From the NCBI GenBank assembly GCA_018292915.2, contig JACVVK020000476.1:123501-187500 (forward strand): a stretch of DNA of 64,000 bases, given 5' to 3'. Shown here piece after piece: positions 41,600-54,327 of the stretch. Within the stretch, counting starts at the first letter, position 1. Every line of letters starts with the position of its first letter. The notes beneath the pieces are model-generated. The model made no database searches. It saw nothing but the letters and a program-made list of their open reading frames with translations, and had not been told where the DNA came from. This DNA is from Batillaria attramentaria (lineage: Eukaryota > Mollusca > Gastropoda > Batillariidae). The position numbers and the translations under genes were made by a program.

Positions 41600-44500
41600 G
41601 ACTGCTACACCGGCTCGCGTATTCGCCTAAATTTGCACTTTTGCCGAGGCCGTCAGCTATATCAGAATCATATCCATGGTTGATGGAAAGCTAGGTCACA
41701 AGTTTTTGAATATCTATTTCCAATAAATATGCTCAAAATCACAGTTTCACAACAACGACAACAAAATCCCTGAATTCACTTGCGAAATATTTTGATCATT
41801 TTTCATGGCCTTTATTTTCCACGATGACTATATACTACTGTACAATGGAAATATCAGCAATGGTACGTACACCCCTGAAACCAAAAACAAAGAAACATAC
41901 AGTTAGTACATGTCATCTAATTTTCTATAATGTGAAACTACACTAGTAAAAGAAAGGTCATAATACAGACTTCAAAATTTAGCTATTAACTTGTTGGATG
42001 AACCATTTAAAGTTGCATCTCTGTCACACTCATGAATGTAAATTGCGCTAATGACACGTTAACAAAGTATCATACATTAAACAGACGAACTGTGATTTTA
42101 ATCCACTGAGTACATGATGAACCATGACCAACCTGCAATGACTAAAGCACTCCTTGCCTGTCAGAGCGGCCTCTCTCAGGAGAAAGGTTGATCTGGACAC
42201 CAGGGAGGGAACTGAGGGAGACTGGAGCAGGAGAGGGGTGGGGGGGGGGGCGTGACATGGGGGGGGGGGGGGGGTAGGGATAAGGAGAGTAGGGGTGCGT
42301 GTGTGTGTGTATGCGAGAGAGAGAGAGAGAGAGATCGATCACTAAATTTATAAAAAATAAAAAAAGGGAAAAGGGATGTCCCACCACTCTTTCCCACCAG
42401 GCAAAGCTGCCAGTCATGCTATTTCAGGAACATAAGAATTTGGATTGTTTTCCAACATCTTGTGGAAGACACATTTAAATAGGGGACGGGACACAGCAAG
42501 TTCAAAAGCAAAACGATCAATCAAGATACCAGAAAGAAATGCCAAATTTAAATAAAATAACAGACAAAACAGTTGCTGTGCCCCAGAAACTTCACTGCAC
42601 TTGAAACGTTTTAGAATTTTGTTCTTAGCAAGTTTCTTTTCACTCTTATCGCGGACTGAAGACTGGCAGCGGCTGGTGACCAACTAATTGTGACTGAGCA
42701 AGGGAAAACCTGGCTCAGCCACAATTGCAAGCAATGTTTCAGTGATCTGTCTGTAGGTTTAAATATGCAGCCAAAAAATAGAAATAAAAATAACCAAATA
42801 AATCCATATTCAAAACTATGCCCCCCTCCCCACCCATCTAAACACAAACCTCCCACAATTACCCACCCACTAGAAAAGCTACCTACACATTACCCACCCA
42901 TTCACCCAACCACCCGTCAACCATATTCCCATACGGCAAAAATAATAAGAACACAAAATGAAAGCAACTAGAAAACAAAAAAATATAAAAGCCCTCTCAC
43001 ACCAACACACCCCTCTCTCTCTCTCTGTCTCCATCTCAAGTCTGTCAGTCTGTCTCACACACAAGCACTTTCTCACTGTTTCTGGTCATGGTCAGTTGGT
43101 CACACACAGCATGTGCAAATGTGAGAGATTGTGTATCTCACACTTGCACACTCTCTCCATGTCCCTCTCTCGTCAGTCGGTCACACATGCATACACACTC
43201 ATTGTATCTTGTCTGAAGTCAGTCAGTCGGTTACACCAGGGATCTTGGTACCAGTATGTGACGGTAATCAAGATGCCTGGTGACGCACATCCTCTCTTAG
43301 TCTCTTGTAGGGTGTCAGTCAGTTGGTCACATGCACCCAATGTTGTTTGGGTCAGTCAGTCAGTCAGTCACACATGCACCCACTCTCTTGCACACATTCA
43401 CACGCCTACGTCCCCCGGACGAAAAAAGGCGTGCTGGTACGTTAACACATAGACGACTACCTCTACTCCCCCCCCCCCACCCCCCGGACAAATAACACAA
43501 CATGAAACACAAGACAGCACAAAAGAATATGCAAACAAGCAAGTAGTACTTGTACGAATTCATGTATGGTACCAAGGATCTGGCTGCCTTGAAAGTTAAA
43601 TGCATGAGAAAAAAAAAAACCCCACCAAATCAAAAACCTAATTTTTCTGGATACTTTGAAATTTTGCATTTCAAGCGTGGGACTTTCGCAACTGTACTTG
43701 AAAGTATAGAGAAGAAATTTCACACAGACTTAACGGCACAAGAAAACCAAAAATCATTTTGTCACAGCTGAGAAGATTCCATTTCCAAAGCGCGTTTGTC
43801 CACAGAACATACTCATGATTACCGTTATCATGAAATATGTGTTTTACATCTTTAACTAAATCAAATCTGTCATGACTTTTATGGCTCTTATATGGTAGCA
43901 CTGCAAGTGGGGTTGCAATTTTGGACTGTTCAGACACAAGACAAGTGTTGCTGAGCGACAAGATGCCTGAAGTAAACGGATGTTCGTAGCATCGTATGCC
44001 CAAAGAAAATGTTCCTAACACAATGCATCAAAGAAAGATGAAACAGTCTATAATTTCATTGTTACTGCGATCTTAAGAAAAACGCTGATTCGTACAAGTA
44101 CCTGCAGCGCATTCCTGCTTGATTACAACAAAGAAGGAAAGAGGAGAGAAAAGGCAACTGTCAGGGCTTAAAATCAATTTCCAGGAAAATTCAAAGTGAA
44201 ATTAATTTTGAAGGAATTTCAATCATTTCAAGAAAAAAGAAATATGCTTCAAATGAAGACAAGAAAACAAAAGCAAGATGATTGAAATTAGATTTTAAAT
44301 TATTTTCAATTTTCATGAATTTCTGCAGTTTCAAAGAGGTTTTGGGGCCCTGACAGAGAAGGAATGACACATAAACAAAGGCCAAAGTAAAACACAGGTT
44401 CTGGGTATCCTGTAAAACCTCCCCCCGCAAAAAAAAAAATTAAAATAATGAATTAAAAAAATAAATAAATAAATACAAATAAAAAATAAAAAGTAAACAA

Positions 44501-45104
44501 ATAATACATACTAAATAATGAATAAATGAAAAACAAATAAAAATATTCAAGAAAATAAATGATAAAAAATATAAATAAATAAAAAAGTAAATAATGCCCC
44601 CCCCCCCCCCTTTCCAAAAAAAAAAAAATCAAAAAAAATCAGGATACCCCAAACATACCTATGTTTTAATTTGGCCCAAACACAACACACCCACGGATCC
44701 TAATATTCACTGGAAACACACTGGTAATACACGGCACCAGATACACCAGGTTTAAGATTAAGAACCTATATTAAAGGAGCTTTCTCATAATCCCAAAATC
44801 ACTTTTTTTTAAAGGAACGCTTTTACGTCATAAAGGATTTGCCAACTAAACCTTGAGGATATTTTTCTTTCATTTGCCGTGAAGATCTGATATCACAACA
44901 CTCTACCATTTTCTTCTTTGTACATGTATGACAAAAAAAAATCTACATGTACTATGAAAGGAAAGACACAGAGGGAAAATGATAAGTTACTTTTTTCAAG
45001 ATCAAATTATTGATGTGATGTGTAAAAATGCTGCTGCGTGATAGAGAAAACTCCTTTATGAAATAAAAATGAATTAGGGTTAGGGTCAATTTTGGATTTC
45101 ACAT

Positions 45105-45135
<31 letters not shown>

Positions 45136-45820
45136 TTTGTGTGTGTATATGTGCACACACACATACACTAAAATGTGTGTGTACACACACATGCACACTC
45201 ACAGACACACACCTGCCTACCAGTATCGGTGTTTCTGGTGGTATTTCCAATATGATCTGGTAATACTAGGATCCCCCGCCCCTTACCATCCCTAACACAC
45301 AATCATTGGCCATAGACGACAAGATTACAGTGAATTAACTATGAGGAATTCCTCAGGGCAACTATTGTTAGTGTCAGAGAGTGAGTTTATCAGTACGTTA
45401 GTGTTAATAATCAAATCAGAATACATGCAGTATACACTAGATGAATTAGTACTAGTGTAGTAGAAGGTCAGTTTGTTATTTCTGGCTTAACGCCCCACAA
45501 GCAAACTGAAGTAGTAGTAAAAGTAGGAGTTACTGTATTACACAATGAAAACAGAAAAACTACAACAGAAAATCGTTGAGCTGTTAATTTGTTTATTCTA
45601 TTGACAACAACAAAAAAAACAAACAGCCTTAATGACAAGGAAATTATTATTATAAGCAGTTGCAGTATTTCTGCTGAAAAGATTCACTTTTCTTCAGAAA
45701 CCCTGCAGCAATGAAACAACTGTTAGAAAAACAGAAACAAACCACACTAAGTTTTTCAACGGTCAGAAACTGCTGAAAAACTCCCTATAAAAACTGTAAT
45801 CTTGTCATACTCTATGACCA
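41600..45820. other. Gene-poor stretch
   Basis: I find no supported gene in 4.2 kb. It contains poly-G/C runs (42240-42275, 43468-43488, 44587-44600), a (GA)n at 42315-42333, diverged CAGTCAGTCGGTCACAC repeats (43020-43390), an A-rich AAATAAAT region (44420-44640) and CA-rich sequence at 45110-45210. Confidence 0.5.
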
Positions 45821-45824
45821 ATGA

Positions 45825-46230
45825 TAATTACCAGCACGCCGGAGGGGGGTTGGGGCGTGGGCTCTCCCCCAGTGGGGCAGCACACGCGCGCACACCGGGA
45901 TGCACCGGGGTGCGCCATCCCATGGTTTCTCCCAGCACACCACCTCACTGCACGAGGGAGGCCGCCACTGGCCAGATCTCCCCGCCGCCCCCAGTCAGCC
46001 CCCTCTCCCTCCCTTTTCCCGCTCCTCTGCCTTCCCCAGCATCCACACGCTGGGTCGATCCTGGTGGCCCACCTCCCTCATTGCCCCGCAACCAGTGGAA
46101 CCATGACCCACCGGTGGAAGGAATCAGTACTGCAGTTGTGCCGCACTGACTTGCCGGCAACAGAGTCCCTCAACCCCCAGAAAGGGGACTTTTGGGTTGT
46201 GCACCCCTTTCCAGGGTACCAGCATTTCTT
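45825..46230 (+). repeat. GC-rich dispersed repeat, copy 1
   Basis: GGGCGTGGGCTCTCCCCCAG, TGGGGCAGCACACGCG, CCCAGAAAGGGGACTTTTGG. The same elements in the same order occur reversed at 49375-49745. Open frames exist but show no known domain and do not match between the copies. Confidence 0.75.
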
Positions 46231-47208
46231 TCATCCAGTAGGTGTGTGCCTGACGGCCAAATTGTACTACCAGACAACTCACAAAGCCATTGCTGGAGTT
46301 TGCTGCACATTCCACTCAGCACGAAAAACTGTACCACATACTGTCAAGGGTTGATGAATGAGAGAGGTAACCCATCCCCGCCGGCTAGGATGCCTTACCT
46401 TTCTCGTATCATCAACCTCTAACAGTATATGACACAGCCGTGCTGAGTGCATGTGCAGTAAACTACAGCACTGACTACATGAGCATACCAGAATGTGCAT
46501 GAGACAGTGAGTTCAAGACCAGCATCATATACTTTTACTGCACTTAACGTTCCTGGGAATCTTTTGTAGGCTTTGGGAGCCCGCCCTCACACCCACTTGC
46601 TGAGGGGGACACCTATCTACCAGAATTAACATTAAAACAACAACAACAACAACAAAAACAGGTGGCTCCTAAGTGAGTGAGTATTTTAAGGCTTAACGCC
46701 ACATCAGCGACAAAGGCTAATTCGTGGCAGCCCAGGTGGCTCCTAAATCAGTCACAAAAAATATGGATGTCTAATAAATGATATCTCATGGAACAATGGC
46801 AATGTATCATGCATGTTCATCCTCAAAAGTACGAACTGTGAACTATACATCTCCAGCATGTGGGACTGAAATTTCCAAGCCATTTCTATGGTATATGTTT
46901 GGGTGTGGAGAACAAATTGTGGGAGTGAAGCCCGTGGTGCGAAGACTCAGCAGGGCCTGAAAGAAACAATGCAGTGCTGCATAGCAACAGCCGGCTATCA
47001 TACAGCATGCATCATTGAGAAAGCTTGACGGTGAAGTCAAACACTGAAAATTATGACAAAGACTGAAAAGAGTGAAGATCTCTATCCTTGAAGGAACAGC
47101 ACAACTGGCAGTGTTGTACAACAGGTCAAGGTCATAACAATTTTGCCTTACAGTCTGGACGCATGATTCTCATGGATGTTTCACTGGATGTAAATGTGCA
47201 TCCAGGAG
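46231..47208. other. Non-coding spacer with a short dispersed repeat
   Basis: (CAA)n at 46640-46655 and a repeat at 46672-46760 (GTGAGTGAGTATTTTAAGGC, GCGACAAAGGCTAATTCG) related to 8748-8830. No gene seen. Confidence 0.5.
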
Positions 47209-47600
47209 TTTCTGAACAGATGATGGGGGGGGGGGGATATTCATGATTTTAAGCTGCAGAAGCGACAAAGACCATTTTGCGGCTACTATCAAGATGTGTG
47301 TGTGTGCAAACTTCAAACATCCTGAATGTCTACAAACCCTTATTGTGAAAACTTGCCATGCGAGTGTGGCAACCGTTTCAGGGTATCTGAACAGATGGTT
47401 GGGGGGGGGGGGTGTATTCATGATTTTAAGCTGCAGAAGCGACAAAGACCATTTTGCAGCTACTATCAAGATGGGTGTGTGTGTGTGTGCAAACTTTAAA
47501 CATCCTGAATGTCCTATAACCTTATTGTGAAAACTTGCTGTGCGCTTCCTTAATTCTCCTCACAGAGTGTGGCAACCCTTTCAGGGCATATGATGGTCAG
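47209..47600 (+). repeat. About 175-bp tandem duplication (two copies plus a third partial)
   Basis: CTGAACAGATG...TTCATGATTTTAAGCTGCAG, AAGCGACAAAGACCATTTTG and TTATTGTGAAAACTTGC occur at 47209-47385 and about 47386-47560. A third AGTGTGGCAACCCTTTCAGG end follows. Each copy contains a poly-G run. Confidence 0.95.
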
Positions 47601-47689
47601 CTCGTCACGAGCTGAAACTATAGGCAACAGTTTTGAGCGTTTTTTGTTTTTTTAAATTGGTTTGGTTTTGTTTTTTCCCCCACCTGAGC

Positions 47690-47900
47690 TCTCTGCGAAA
47701 GTCCTCCAGTAGTATTCCTCCTGGGTCATGAGTGGAACCCACGGAGGTCGCAGAACCCACAGGCTGAAATTTTAGGCTGCAGTTTGGGGGAATTTTTTTT
47801 TTTTTTTTTTAATTGCAACTGAACTCCATGCGGTGGTCCTCCAGTAGCATTCCTCCCCGGTCATGAGTGGAATCCACGGAGGTCGCAGAAGCCAGAACAA
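47690..47900 (+). repeat. About 130-bp tandem duplication
   Basis: GTCCTCCAGTAGTATTCCTC / GTCCTCCAGTAGCATTCCTC and GGTCATGAGTGGAA(C/T)CCACG in both copies. Confidence 0.92.
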
Positions 47901-48149
47901 TTCCTGTACGCCCTTTTTTCTTTGCTCTCTGTATGCCCTTTTTTTTTCAATGCCAGCACTGTAATATTGCACACAAGTGTGTATATTGGTCTGTGTATAT
48001 TGGTATGTGTATGTGTATATATGTACAAGTGTGTTCAAAGGTAAGGTGATAGGTGTGTGTGTGTGTTGGGGGGGGGAGGGGGGAGGGGTCAGTTTTCCTA
48101 TTCTGTCTCAGGAAGACAAGTGAAATCCGCAGATGGCAACAGACATGCT

Positions 48150-48740
48150 CGAGACTGTTCACATTTCAGATGTTCTAACAATCTTAGACTGTGGATAACA
48201 TCTAAGTGAAAAACAGGAGTCTAACTGGCCTATGTCCTGCTGGCAACAGATGACCATTGCAGGGCATGTTGATTGAGGGGAAGGTTGGTTGGTTGTTTTC
48301 TTCCAAGGGTTGGGGTGGGGGAAGGTATGACCAACAGATGAGGACAGGCAGACAGCACAAGGCAATACAACTGACATCAAACTTCACAAGTGAGAGCCTG
48401 TCGTAGATGCCATAGAAATGCTACAGACCGTTAATCACATGTTCTAAAAAAAACTTCTCAGGCCGTGCACATCCAAGTGGAAAAACAGGAGTCTAACTGG
48501 CCTACGTCCTGCTGACAACAGATGACCATTGCAGGGTAAGCTGATTGAGGGGAAGGTATGCCCTACAGATGACGACAGGCAGACAGCACAAGGCGATACA
48601 ACTGACATCAAACTTCACAAGTGAGAGCCTGCCATAGATGCCATAGAAATGCTACAGACCGTTCATCACATGTCCTAAAAACTTCTCAGGCCATGCATAT
48701 CCAAGTGGAAAAACAGGAGTTTTACTGGCCTAATGACCTG
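48150..48740 (+). repeat. About 240-bp tandem repeat, 2.3 copies
   Basis: AAACAGGAGTCTAACTGGCC, CAACAGATGACCATTGCAGG, CAGACAGCACAAGGC, CAAACTTCACAAGTGAGAGC recur in order at about 48205, 48480 and (partial) 48710. Confidence 0.95.
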
Positions 48741-48846
48741 CTGGCAATAACTGCCCACCTCAGGACATGGTGATAGAAAGTTATAGGACAACAACAGATA
48801 AAGTGTAATCCATCTTCGATAGATGTGTGACATACATACAGGATAA

Positions 48847-48990
48847 AGGGTGGGTGGGTGCGTGGGTGTTTGCGGGTGTTACGTCCTTTTCCACCACATA
48901 TGGGTGATATCAAAGACGGGGCAACGATGAAAACGCCAGCACAAATATTTGGCCTCAGCCGGGATACGAACTTACGACCCGAGCAATAAA
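48847..48990 (-). mobile_element. SINE-1 copy, 5'-truncated
   Basis: GGGTGGGTGCGTGGGTGTTT, TTTTCCACCACATATGGGTG, GATATCAAAGACGGGGCAAC, ending within the B-box region. Confidence 0.88.
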
Positions 48991-49114
48991 AGCAGAACAG
49001 ATAAAGAAAAAGATAAAATAATTTATGCCACCTCTAAAATTACTCTATGCCACCTCGAGAATTACACGTACATTGTACTCAATACCTCTAGGAATGCTTA
49101 AAAACACCCCCTCC

Positions 49115-49192
49115 CCAAATAAAACAGCAACAACAACAACAGCAACAACAACAACAACAAAAACAACAACAACAGCAGCAACAACAACAACG
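49115..49192. repeat. (CAA)n/(CAG)n trinucleotide tract
   Basis: About 25 CAA units with CAG interruptions. Confidence 0.95.
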
Positions 49193-49206
49193 TGTCCCTC
49201 TCTTTG

Positions 49207-49241
49207 CTCTTGGGGGCTAACGAAGTGTTAGCCCCCAAGAG
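49207..49241. repeat. Perfect 15-bp stem, 5-base loop hairpin
   Basis: Arms CTCTTGGGGGCTAAC and GTTAGCCCCCAAGAG around GAAGT. Confidence 0.97.
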
Positions 49242-49374
49242 TCTCCCAAGCGAACAAAAGTTTTCCCAGTGTAAAAGTAATGATGCTGGTGATGAAATCA
49301 CCTCTCATGTGCATTCTGGCTGTCTGATACACAACCAGACGTCACACACACACATACCTTCAGAAAGAAATGCT

Positions 49375-49745
49375 AGAGCCTGAAAAGAAGTGCAGCCCAA
49401 AAGCCCCTTTCTGGGAGAAAAGGGAATCTGTCACCACCAAGCCAGACAGCACAACCACAGCACTGAAACCTTCCACTAATGGGCCATGCCTCCACGGTTA
49501 CGAGACAAGAGGAAGAATGGACCTACCAGAACCGCCCAGGTGTGGTGCTGGGGGGCAGAGGATCCCGGGGGGTCTGCCGGGGGTCGGACAAGGAGACTGA
49601 CCAGTGAACGGCCTACCCTCGCACAGCGAGGTGGAGTGCTGGGAGCTACCATGAGATGGCACACTCTGGCACAACCCGGTGTGCGTGCGTGTGCTGCCCC
49701 ACTGGGGGCTAGCCCACGCCCCTATCCCCCTCTTAAACGAACAAA
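49375..49745 (-). repeat. GC-rich dispersed repeat, copy 2 (inverted relative to 45825)
   Basis: Reverse strand shows GGGGCGTGGGCTAGCCCCCA, GTGGGGCAGCACACGC and CCCAGAAAGGGGCTTTTGGG, in the same order as copy 1. Confidence 0.75.
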
Positions 49746-51496
49746 CAACATGTAATAATGGGAAAAAATGTAAAAAAAATAGGCTGCATCTTTAAACTTA
49801 CAATCAGGTAAGTGCACAGTTTATTCTGAAACAAAGGTCACCTTCAGTAACATGGTCCCTAAGGTCCTAGTACTAAACCTGCTGATGAAGGATGCATGGG
49901 TAAACCGACAAAACCGAAGATTTATATCAGAACAAGTGTTTAAACCTGTAACCCACTCACATTTGCTGATAGGGTACAAGTTTAAACTCAGGTGTTGATA
50001 TATATCATATCCTACGTCTGTGAATTAATAATTTTAGTTTGTATGTGCCTCTTTTATGGAGAGGTTATACAGCACCGGTCTCTCAATGGTCATGTCAGCG
50101 GTCAATTCGCTGCTGGCAGCTAGAAAATTGCACATCTACGGAGTTTTTTCTTATTGCCCCATCGTTTTTACAGTGGACAAAGATGTTAAATTCACAAAGG
50201 CACCAACAAATCCAAAAGCATTTTTGTAATTTTTTAAATCCATGACAGTCGTTCATCTGAAGCTGATCTCATTCTCAAGAAATTCCACAATTCCAAAATC
50301 ACACCCTTCATCTGCAAATTGAAGAAATAAATAATGCCCCCCACCCACCCCCCCCCCCCCCACCCCCCCGACCCAAGTAAGTCTGAAGTACACTACTGAT
50401 ATGGTACTGAAGGTGACCATGGAAATTTAATTTCAGAGATGGAGGGAATTTTGAACAAAAGTTTCACTACAGACATATAATGAACAAGCAAAAAAGACTG
50501 GATTGAATTATATTCAATTTTGAATATCACATAAATCGAAAGAAAAAGATTGAAGAGATATTCATCTTTAAAAAAAGTTTTTAAAAAGAGACACAGCTAG
50601 AATCTTAGGAGCTGCTTGAATTTCCAAAACATGCAAGCTTTCAAAAAATATGTCAGAATAAACTGTGCACACCACTGAAACATTGCTTACACATCTGCTG
50701 TGAAGGAAAGTTCTGTAAACAAATAAGCCAGTCCATCAGGTATAAATAAAAAAGGCTATGGTTAGGGGAAGAATACATGAATACGTTACATGTTTCGAAA
50801 ATATTTAACCCCTGAACACCCATCCCATCATCAGCTTAATGTGACCATTGTTTTGGAAACAGTGTGACTGCTGAATGAAGATGACACCCCCCCCCCCCCC
50901 ATCCCCCGAATTTTGACATCCGTCCTGTGGCTGATCTGTAGTGCATCAAACAGAACAGGGCACTTACACAATACACTGAACTTCTTAAACATGCACCACC
51001 ACCACCCACCATGGGACACTAGAGACAATGGACTGGCTTATTTGTACTATTCATCAGGTATTTTCCATGAATTTTAAATTTTTGTACAAAAAGCTTAAGA
51101 GGTGAAATTACCAGATGGTACATGTTTACCAAAGCCAAAATACTGATTTACCTGTGGGTCATTACATTTTCTGTTGTTGTTTTTTTAAATCTTTGAGTAA
51201 TTTTTTCTTTCACTGTCAGGTTAAAAAAAAACAAAAAAACAGAATTTTCCTTCACAACGGATGAGTGCAGCACCAAAGAACAGTTACCGGCCATAAAAGC
51301 ACAAAATGTAAAGCAGTTTTTGCCTAACCGCCAAATATGTAATGGCCTACATGCAAAATTTGTAAATATGACAGGCAAAAATTTTGACAAGTTTTGAGAA
51401 TGAAAAACACAACACTGACATATTGGTGCTGCACTGCCCACTGACCCCATGTGAGACATGACATCAGGAGCCCTACTGGGGAGGGGAAGGGGAAAT
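49746..51496. other. Non-coding spacer with a partial copy of the duplicated block
   Basis: C-rich runs at 50340-50370 and 50886-50907. 50925-50975 (GTGGCTGATCTGTAGTGCAT, CAAACAGAACAGGGCACTTA) equals part of the 51.5-57.3 kb duplicated unit, so a third truncated copy exists. No gene seen. Confidence 0.6.
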
Positions 51497-51544
51497 GGCA
51501 ACAACTACAAGGGGAGAAGAACTACCATGCAACAGAAGAGAGGA

Positions 51545-51955
51545 GGAAAGAGATGGGGTGGGGGTGGGGGGGAGGTAGGGATTGGGGTGGGGGAGGTAGG
51601 GATTGGGGGGGGGGGGGAGGTAGGGATTGGGGTGGGGGAGGTAGGGATTGGGGGGTGAGGGGGGGTAGGGTGGGGGAGGTAGGGATTGGGGTGGGAAGGG
51701 GGGGGGGTAGGGATTGGGGTGGGGGAGGGAGGTAGGGTGGGGAGGTAAGGATTGGGGTGGGGGAGGTAGGGATTGGGGTGGGGGAGGGAGGTAGGGTGGG
51801 GGAGGTAAGGATTGGGGTGGGGAAGGTAGGGATTGGGGGGGGGGGGGGGGGGTAGGGATTGGGGTGGAGGGAGGAGGGTAGGGATTGGGGGGGGGGGGGG
51901 AGGTAGGGGTGGGGGGAGGTAGGGATTGGGGTGGGACTGGGAGGGGTAGGGTCGC
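51545..51955 (+). repeat. G-rich minisatellite GGGGTGGGGGAGGTAGGGATT, unit A
   Basis: About 20 variably sized units dominated by GGGG and GGGGG blocks separated by T, A or GGTAGGGATT. Runs of four or more G throughout make it strongly G-quadruplex-prone. Reverse-strand open frames (Pro/Gln/Ser/Leu-rich) exist in several frames because of the repeat. Confidence 0.97.
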
Positions 51956-53138
51956 TGGCGTCCGGTGGCTGATCTGTAGTGCATCAAACAGAACAGGGCA
52001 CTTACACTTATTTGAAATGCAATATATACATACATCACAAAGCAATTTCTATACATGTGCAAATAACACAAAGTGCAGCATTTAACCTACGCCACACCTT
52101 AGGCTGATGTGAAATAGCACAGTACAAAATTAACAAAGTGTGCAAGATAGAGTGATGTCAAATGTCAAACTCACCCAGTCCGCCAGCAGCACCAGCTGTA
52201 ATCCAGCGGCATGGCCAGTGTCCAGTCTTCCCCAGCAGCACAGCTGATATCTGGGGGTACTCCAGCAGTGTGGCCAGTGTCCAGGGGTACTCCAGTGGTG
52301 TGGCCTAGCCCATCTTTGAGTCCTGGATCAGAAACAGACGTTGGCTTACTTCCAACGGTCCAGGAGGGGTTGGGGTGTTAAGCACATTTGAATCTAAGGC
52401 AGAGGTTTGCATCAGATAAATCACCAGCATGCAATTGAGGAGTCGGCTGCATGGCCTGTCTGAGTCCTGAATCAGAAATCCAAAGTTCAAGAAATACACA
52501 CTTTGGCTTACTAACAAGCGTCTTGTAGAAATGCCTCGGGATATTTGGGAGGGGGGGGGGGGGGGGTAGGTGGGAACGTATTACGATAAAACTATTTGTG
52601 CACACTTTGGCTTACCGGGTGATGTCCATCTGCATGGCCAGTCTTGTCATATCCAACGCTGTCCTTTGCCTCCTGGCGTTGTCCGGCGGTGCAGTCCTTC
52701 TCCGGGTGTTGTTCTGCGGCACGGTTCACCTCTGGGATCCCTCTGGCTCCTGGTCTGCTGAAATCAATCGTACAACTTTAGTGACAAGCAAACAAATACA
52801 TTACAACCTAATCCTACCTACCTAACGAGGCCGGCCCCATATAACTACAACTACTATCTACACTATTAACCATAACTATACTAATGTAACCCGTGTCCTG
52901 TCCGGCCACGCTTGCCGGTCCTGTAGATGAAGTCGTCTATCTGGCTGGTCCCTCAGGTCGTCCCCCAGTGGTCACATGCTGTCCTCCATCAGATCTGAAA
53001 TGGTAGACAATGAGAAAGATAAATATAATATAAATGCTTTTAACAAAAGGAAAATAATACTTTTTACGTATGTGTGCCTCACCAGAAGTGAACGTTTTGC
53101 CGAGCACCAAATGGCAAATATCAACGTAAGACACTCAC

Positions 53139-54167
53139 CCCTCAGAGGTCGCCTCTCTTCATTTTCGTGTTGTTCATCCAGCGGTCCAACCCTCAGTCCA
53201 GTGGTCTCCCAGGCTGCAGTCCCACGTCCTACAAAACAGCAAGTGCAGTTAGAACTAAAAACACAAACATGAACATTAGAATTCTACCACAGATTTCAGT
53301 GTTTTCCATGGACTTCAAAATATTCACAGTATATTCGTACTTGAAAGCTTACAACAAACACTCATTCTATTCTATAGACTGGGAGGATCGAATTTTCATT
53401 GTCTGAGAAGAAAAGGAACTCACACTCACCTGTCAAGTCTCTTCTTCATTTTGGTGGTCCCCATCCCTCCAGCGGTCCATCCCTCAGTCTGATGGTGGTC
53501 CGTCCTACAGAAACAATGAAGCAGTCAGGTGCATTCAGAAATCATAACACAAGAGGAAACTTTCAGATTTTGAAACAACAATCACTGATTTCCGGGGACC
53601 AAATTAGCTATGACTACTATAATCAACAAAAGTGGGAATACCTAGCACATTCATGTTGGACATACAGTCAAACTACCCTGAAGTCGTACAAAAGCATGTC
53701 ATTTGTTTAAACGTCAGCACAAAATTAACACTGAGAGTATTACAACTGTTGGGTCAATAGAAATCAGTCAAATACTCACCCCTCAGAGGTCGCCTCTTTT
53801 ATCGCGTGTAGTCCAACCCTCAGTCCAGTCGTCGCCCAGGCTGCAGTCCCACGTCCTACAGAAACAAAACAACAGTGCAGTCAGAACTTAAAACACAGGG
53901 CATGAAATTTTACCACAGCTTTCAGCATTTACTCATTAACCAAACTGTTGTGGATCTAACACGCTCACAGTACAGCACCTCCCTTCCTTGAAAGCCTATG
54001 ACAACACGCAATGTGTAGAATAGAAGGTTAAAAAAAAATTCCAATTTCCATTCTCTGAATGGAAAAGAAACTCACACTCACCCCTCAGAGGTCGCCTCTC
54101 TTCCATCTTGCGTTGTCCACCCATCCTGCGGTCCAGTCCTCAGTCGCCCAGGCTGCAGTCCCACGTC
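53139..54167 (-). other. Exon-like modules, unit A (53139-53228, 53430-53504, 53780-53855, 54082-54167)
   Basis: Four minus-strand segments of 90, 75, 76 and 86 bases. Each is preceded on that strand by a pyrimidine tract and AG and followed by GTGAGT. Most start GACGTGGGACTGCAGCCTGG, and three of the four end CTGAGGG; the 53430 module ends TTGACAG. They are copies of one exon. No reading frame stays open across consecutive modules and lengths vary out of multiples of three, so a non-coding or untranslated role, or decay, is more likely than protein. Confidence 0.6.
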
Positions 54168-54327
54168 CTGCAAAGGAAAGCAGCAAGATGCAGTCAGAAC
54201 TGAGAACACAGGGGTGAGAATTACAGTAAATCATGTCAAGTACACTGAAACCAATGTGCTAATATGAACGGTATTTTTTTTTTAGTAGAAAAATTCGTCC
54301 CACCTCACACAGAAAACACCACTAAAG

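Larger units (their letters stand above)
51497..54327. repeat. Tandem duplication unit A, about 2.83 kb
   Basis: Begins GGCAACAACTACAAGGGGAG and ends before the same sequence at 54328. Content in order: G-rich minisatellite, unique sequence, and a series of minus-strand exon-like modules. By eye it is highly similar to unit B outside the minisatellite. Confidence 0.95.

Noticed and set aside
45076..45087. GGGTTAGGGT as telomere repeat
   Set aside because: Only about one and a half units; chance occurrence.
45821..46354. 177-codon plus-strand frame in the GC-rich repeat
   Set aside because: The inverted copy at 49.4-49.7 kb does not keep a matching frame, so the similarity is at DNA level only.
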